Shown here in pieces: positions 5,588 through 8,208 of a DNA stretch of 8,208 bases (positions within the stretch are counted from its first letter, which is position 1; each line of letters starts with the position of its first letter). The translations under genes and the position numbers were made by a program. The notes beneath the pieces are model-generated. The model made no database searches. It was not told the DNA's origin and saw nothing but the letters and a program-made list of their open reading frames with translations. The DNA is from Methanosarcinales archaeon ex4572_44 (lineage in GTDB: Archaea > Halobacteriota > Methanosarcinia > Methanosarcinales > EX4572-44): contig NJEL02000062.1 of the NCBI GenBank assembly GCA_002254825.2, forward strand, positions 1-8,208, given 5' to 3'.

Positions 5588-6814
5588 TTAAAGATACTCT
5601 TTTAATCGTAGAATTGCGCAATGCTCTCCACACATGCTGCACAGACCATGAGGTTCTGGACGCATCTCCTCTGGTCTTCGAGGCTCAAGGGCATGCGAGA
5701 GCTGCCCCGGCCAGTCAAGCATTCCCCTCTTGATTGCAAGTGCGCGATCCCTCGCTGATGGCATGTACTTGATGCTGTCGCCGATATGGGCTGCTATCCT
5801 GAAAGCCGTTAAACCCTCTCTTACGTCCTCCACGCCCGGGAGGCAGATATGCTCTGCAGGGGTTATTGCACAGAGATAATCAGCCCCGGCCCCGCTTGCA
5901 ATCGCTGCCCCGATACTTGCCGCAACATGGTCGTATCCAACCGCCACATCGGTTGGTAGGGGGCCTGCGACAAAGAGTGGACGATCCGCGACCTGTTTAT
6001 GATATCTTACATACTCTGGTATGAGTGCTGGTGCCACATGCCCACCCATGCCCTCGATTATCACCTGCACACCTGCCTTGTTCGCCCGCTCTGCAAGCCT
6101 TGCGTTGAGCTCCAACTCCTCTCTCTGCACGTGATCAGGTTTGTCATGAACACATCCACTTCGAAGACTGTTCCCAAGAGACAATACCACATCCCTCTCA
6201 TGAAGGATTCCGAGTATCTCATCGAAGTGCTCAAGAAACGGATTACTCCTCCTATTCTTCAACATGTAAAGGCTCGTGAAACTACCACCCTTCGAGACCA
6301 TAGTAAGGATTCGTCCACTCTTCTTCAATTCGAGAACCAACTCTCGCGTGATTGCGTGGAGCACGATCGAACTCGCACCAGACCTCACATCATCCTCTAT
6401 CTGCGAGATTATATCTTGGTCTGTTATCGTCCATCCGTGCTCAGCCACGCATTGATAAATTGGAACTGTTGTGAGTGGAATCGTGGTACTGCCAAAGATC
6501 TGGCGTCGTATCTCTTTAAGATCCCCGCCCATCGAGAGATCTGTTATAGTATCTGCGGAATAAGCCTCTGCAACCCTTGCCTTCTCAATCTCGACCTCGA
6601 GGTTTGCGTATGCAGTGGATGTTCCAATGTTGACATTGACCTTTGTCCGCATCCCTTTCCCTATGCCACAGACGCTACTGGCACGGGTCATGATAACAGT
6701 TCTACCACTTGCAACATCAGATCTGAGGAGCTCTGGATCGATATTCTCTTCTATTGCAACTCCCTTCATCTCTCCTGTAACGATGCAATCAGTAGCAGAC
6801 TCTATCTGTGTCAA
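5588..6814 (-). CDS. thiC: ThiC-family radical SAM enzyme (HMP-P synthase or BzaF-like paralogue)
   Basis: This 408-residue protein is clearly of the ThiC family, radical SAM enzymes that rearrange aminoimidazole ribotide. ThiC makes the thiamine pyrimidine HMP-P; the relative BzaF makes 5-hydroxybenzimidazole, a cobamide lower ligand. Family marks are N62-IGTS, DLSMGG (92-97), PIYQ (118-121), H153, TPAEH (318-322), YDH (294-296) and the C-terminal cluster motif C392-x2-C395-x3-C399. Several canonical motifs are altered: SRGG is SKGG (174-177), SLGDGLRPG is SLGNSLRSG (212-220), EGPGHVP is EGMGGHVA with an extra residue (254-261), and DIAPGYDH is DVAVGYDH. The start is TTG at 6814-6812, with GGAG at 6826-6823. 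An in-frame TAG lies about ten codons upstream and no ATG intervenes. It is the first gene of the cofE-like/surE/MFS run. No TPP riboswitch motif is visible before it. The family is certain; the product is open. Confidence 0.88.
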   Translation of the reverse strand: MTQIESATDCIVTGEMKGVAIEENIDPELLRSDVASGRTVIMTRASSVCGIGKGMRTKVNVNIGTSTAYANLEVEIEKARVAEAYSADTITDLSMGGDLKEIRRQIFGSTTIPLTTVPIYQCVAEHGWTITDQDIISQIEDDVRSGASSIVLHAITRELVLELKKSGRILTMVSKGGSFTSLYMLKNRRSNPFLEHFDEILGILHERDVVLSLGNSLRSGCVHDKPDHVQREELELNARLAERANKAGVQVIIEGMGGHVAPALIPEYVRYHKQVADRPLFVAGPLPTDVAVGYDHVAASIGAAIASGAGADYLCAITPAEHICLPGVEDVREGLTAFRIAAHIGDSIKYMPSARDRALAIKRGMLDWPGQLSHALEPRRPEEMRPEPHGLCSMCGEHCAILRLKEYL

Positions 6815-6822
6815 GATAAGTG

Positions 6823-6826
6823 CTCC
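6823..6826 (-). promoter_or_regulatory. Ribosome binding site deciding the TTG start of thiC-like
   Basis: GGAG on the minus strand stands eight bases before the TTG at 6814. With an in-frame stop upstream and no ATG or GTG available, it supports TTG as the real start. The resulting MTQIE N-terminus agrees with archaeal ThiC proteins as I remember them. Confidence 0.6.
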
Positions 6827-6865
6827 ATAACTACTCCAAACCTACTGGTACTTTTTTTACGATAC

Positions 6866-6876
6866 TCTTAAATTTG
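6866..6876. promoter_or_regulatory. AT-rich element between thiC-like and tRNA-Val, possible shared promoter
   Basis: The stretch TCTTAAATTTG is the only AT-rich element in the 89-base gap that is suitably placed both for the tRNA (about 30-38 bases upstream on the plus strand) and for thiC-like (about 55 bases upstream of its TTG on the minus strand). The TTAAATT core is nearly symmetrical, so it could position TBP for either direction. This is an inference from position. Confidence 0.3.
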
Positions 6877-6903
6877 ATGAGGGCAATCTGGGGGCTGTTA
6901 CTC

Positions 6904-6977
6904 GGGCTCGTGGTCTAGGTGGTTATGACGTCGCCTTGACATGGCGGAGGTCCCCGGTTCGAATCCGGGCGAGCCCA
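6904..6977 (+). tRNA. tRNA-Val (anticodon GAC)
   Basis: All arms fold. The acceptor stem GGGCTCG (6904-6910) pairs with CGAGCCC (6970-6976). The D stem is GTC/GAC (6913-6915 with 6927-6929). The anticodon stem TCGCC/GGCGG (6931-6935 with 6943-6947) holds the loop TTGACAT. The T stem CCCGG/CCGGG (6953-6957 with 6965-6969) holds the loop TTCGAAT. The anticodon at 6938-6940 is GAC, which reads GUC and GUU (valine). The discriminator is A at 6977, and CCA is not encoded (TCA follows), which is common in archaea. No intron is present. The 3' end lies only 16 bases from the stop of the converging homocitrate synthase gene. Confidence 0.96.
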
Positions 6978-6993
6978 TCACCGCTCCAGCACT

Positions 6994-8169
6994 TCATTTC
7001 TTCTCCACTCTCTTGACCAGTTCATCTATACGATTCGAGTTCAGCTCCTGCTTTTTTTCCCGACATTCTTTTATGATGTCCACCAGTTCGCATAACTGAT
7101 CGTGCGAGAGGTCGTGGTATCCCTTGTGCTGCAGTATGCCGAGGAGTGCCTTCCTCCCGGTATGCTTTCCAAGTATGAAGCTTCGCTCAGTACCTATAAG
7201 TTCTGGTGGATAAGCCTCGTACGTGGTAGGATCTTCAAGTATGGCTGCTACGTGTATGCCTGACTCGTGTGCAAACGCATTTCTCCCAACTATTGACTTG
7301 TTCCAAGCAACCTTCACACCAGAGCACTCCTCAACGAGTCTGGAGAGGCTTGTGAGCTTGGATAGATCGTACTTATCGATCCCGTGCTCGATACGAAGTG
7401 CAAGCAAAACTTCTTCGAGTGCTGCATTACCACTCCTCTCCCCGATACCGTTTACCGTCGTGTGTAACTGTTTCACTCCTGCCTCTGCAGCTGTGATCGT
7501 ATTTGCAGTTGCCATCCCAAGATCGTCGTGGCAATGGATGCACAGCTGGCTCTTACTCACACTCTCTCTGATCTCCCCAACGAGGTACTCTGTGGTTGCT
7601 GGCGTGAGAATACCAAGCGTGTCTGCAATGCTCACATAGTCTGCACCGTGTGCCTCTGCTGCAATGAATATGTCTTTCAACCGGGGTATGCTGGTGCGGG
7701 TTGCATCCTCTGCTGCAAACCGAACCGTGACGCCATGTGATTTGGCATATTCGAGAGTATCAAGCGCCCTCTCCTTCACAACTTCATACTTCGAATGATA
7801 CTTGTGTCGAATGTGGATATCCGAGGTTGCAATGAAAATACTTATGATATCAACGTCACAGTCGAGTGCTGTCTCCACATCCTCCCTCTTTGAGCGTGCA
7901 AGACAACAGATCCCAGCATAAAGCCCCAGATGTGCAATCCGCTTTATAGTCTCCTTCTCAACACTGGATACGACAGGAAAACCTGCTTCAATAATCTCAA
8001 CACCAACTTCATCAAGCCTCTCTGCAAGCCTAATCTTCTCATCCGCATTGAACACAGCCCCGGGCGTCTGCTCACCATCCCGAAGTGTGACATCACAGAT
8101 CTCTATGCCAGGTGGTCTTCGCTTGATAAAATTATAATAGATGTTCTTTGAGAAGTAATCTTCCATCAT
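6994..8169 (-). CDS. aksA: Homocitrate synthase family protein, AksA-type
   Basis: This protein of about 391 residues is a DRE-TIM (LeuA/homocitrate/citramalate synthase) enzyme that condenses acetyl-CoA with a 2-oxo acid. Catalytic blocks are TLRDGEQTPG (28-37), EAGFP, EDATRT, the metal site H212-C-H214-DDLG with NGIGERSGN (240-248), and HESGIHV (301-307), then LGKHTGRKA. It ends about 85 residues after the HESGIHV motif and lacks the C-terminal regulatory domain of LeuA and CimA. That fits AksA, which in methanogens extends 2-oxoglutarate toward the acyl chain of coenzyme B. A NifV-type or lysine-pathway homocitrate synthase is the main alternative. I use the ATG at 8169-8167; another ATG follows directly, and a GTG at 8178 would add three residues. 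Upstream of this the frame stays open to the window edge but reads Cys-rich and non-coding, so a longer start outside the window is unlikely. No strong ribosome site is seen. Confidence 0.85.
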   Translation of the reverse strand: MMEDYFSKNIYYNFIKRRPPGIEICDVTLRDGEQTPGAVFNADEKIRLAERLDEVGVEIIEAGFPVVSSVEKETIKRIAHLGLYAGICCLARSKREDVETALDCDVDIISIFIATSDIHIRHKYHSKYEVVKERALDTLEYAKSHGVTVRFAAEDATRTSIPRLKDIFIAAEAHGADYVSIADTLGILTPATTEYLVGEIRESVSKSQLCIHCHDDLGMATANTITAAEAGVKQLHTTVNGIGERSGNAALEEVLLALRIEHGIDKYDLSKLTSLSRLVEECSGVKVAWNKSIVGRNAFAHESGIHVAAILEDPTTYEAYPPELIGTERSFILGKHTGRKALLGILQHKGYHDLSHDQLCELVDIIKECREKKQELNSNRIDELVKRVEKK

Positions 8170-8208
8170 CTCACACACAAACCATGCAGAACAACAACAG
8201 CTACAATA

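Noticed and set aside
5999..6871. A 290-codon open frame on the plus strand opposite the thiC-like gene
   Set aside because: It lies antisense to a clearly conserved ThiC-family protein, its translation resembles no protein I know, and its length follows from the codon pattern of the opposite strand.
6815..6903. A TPP riboswitch before the thiC-like gene
   Set aside because: No CTGAGA-type core or paired arms could be found in the 89-base gap, and the tRNA promoter occupies much of it.
1..8208. CRISPR arrays, insertion sequences, integrase or phage genes
   Set aside because: No repeated spacer pattern, terminal inverted repeats or transposase/integrase motifs were seen. The tRNA gene has no partial duplicate in the window that would mark an attachment site.

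Overview
The window looks like a chromosomal piece of a euryarchaeon of the methanogen or anaerobic methane/alkane-oxidising type. Five genes support this: an FpoF/FqoF-type F420H2 oxidising subunit, a CofE-family ligase, an AksA-type homocitrate synthase (coenzyme B pathway), an archaeal NadM, and an archaeal SepF next to a ZPR1-like zinc-finger protein. Translation signals are archaeal (GGTGG/GGAG-like sites, several GTG/TTG starts) and the tRNA gene does not encode CCA. I cannot place the lineage more precisely from sequence alone. I see no insertion sequence, integrase, CRISPR array or phage gene, so this is mostly housekeeping and cofactor chromosome.

Layout. Positions 39-811 (minus): sepF, then a ZPR1-like gene, joined by a GTGA stop/start overlap. 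Positions 812-1000: a divergent AT-rich promoter region with a perfect 14-bp tandem repeat. Positions 1001-2683 (plus): fpoF-like gene, then nadM 45 bases later. Positions 2684-2738: a short convergent gap. Positions 3974 down from 6814 (minus): a tight run thiC-like > cofE-like > surE > MFS transporter, with gaps of only 6, 20 and 3 bases, ending at 2739. Positions 6904-6977 (plus): tRNA-Val(GAC). Positions 6994-8169 (minus): homocitrate synthase family gene, convergent with the tRNA.

How the genes fit together. Apart from the division pair (SepF/ZPR1), almost every protein handles a cofactor. FpoF oxidises F420H2, the CofE-like protein belongs to the F420 glutamate ligase family, NadM makes NAD+, the ThiC-family protein rearranges a purine intermediate into a thiamine or cobamide-ligand precursor, and AksA starts the coenzyme B side chain.

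The most interesting part is the four-gene minus-strand cluster. Both its ThiC and CofE members depart from the canonical motifs I remember for those families, and they are packed with a SurE nucleotidase and an MFS carrier. That makes it a candidate for a specialised cofactor or cobamide lower-ligand operon rather than plain thiamine and F420 synthesis. Two other oddities are a ZPR1-like protein that seems to lack an internal segment of about 45 residues, and a 42-codon basic insert in the MFS transporter that contains no codon starting with G.
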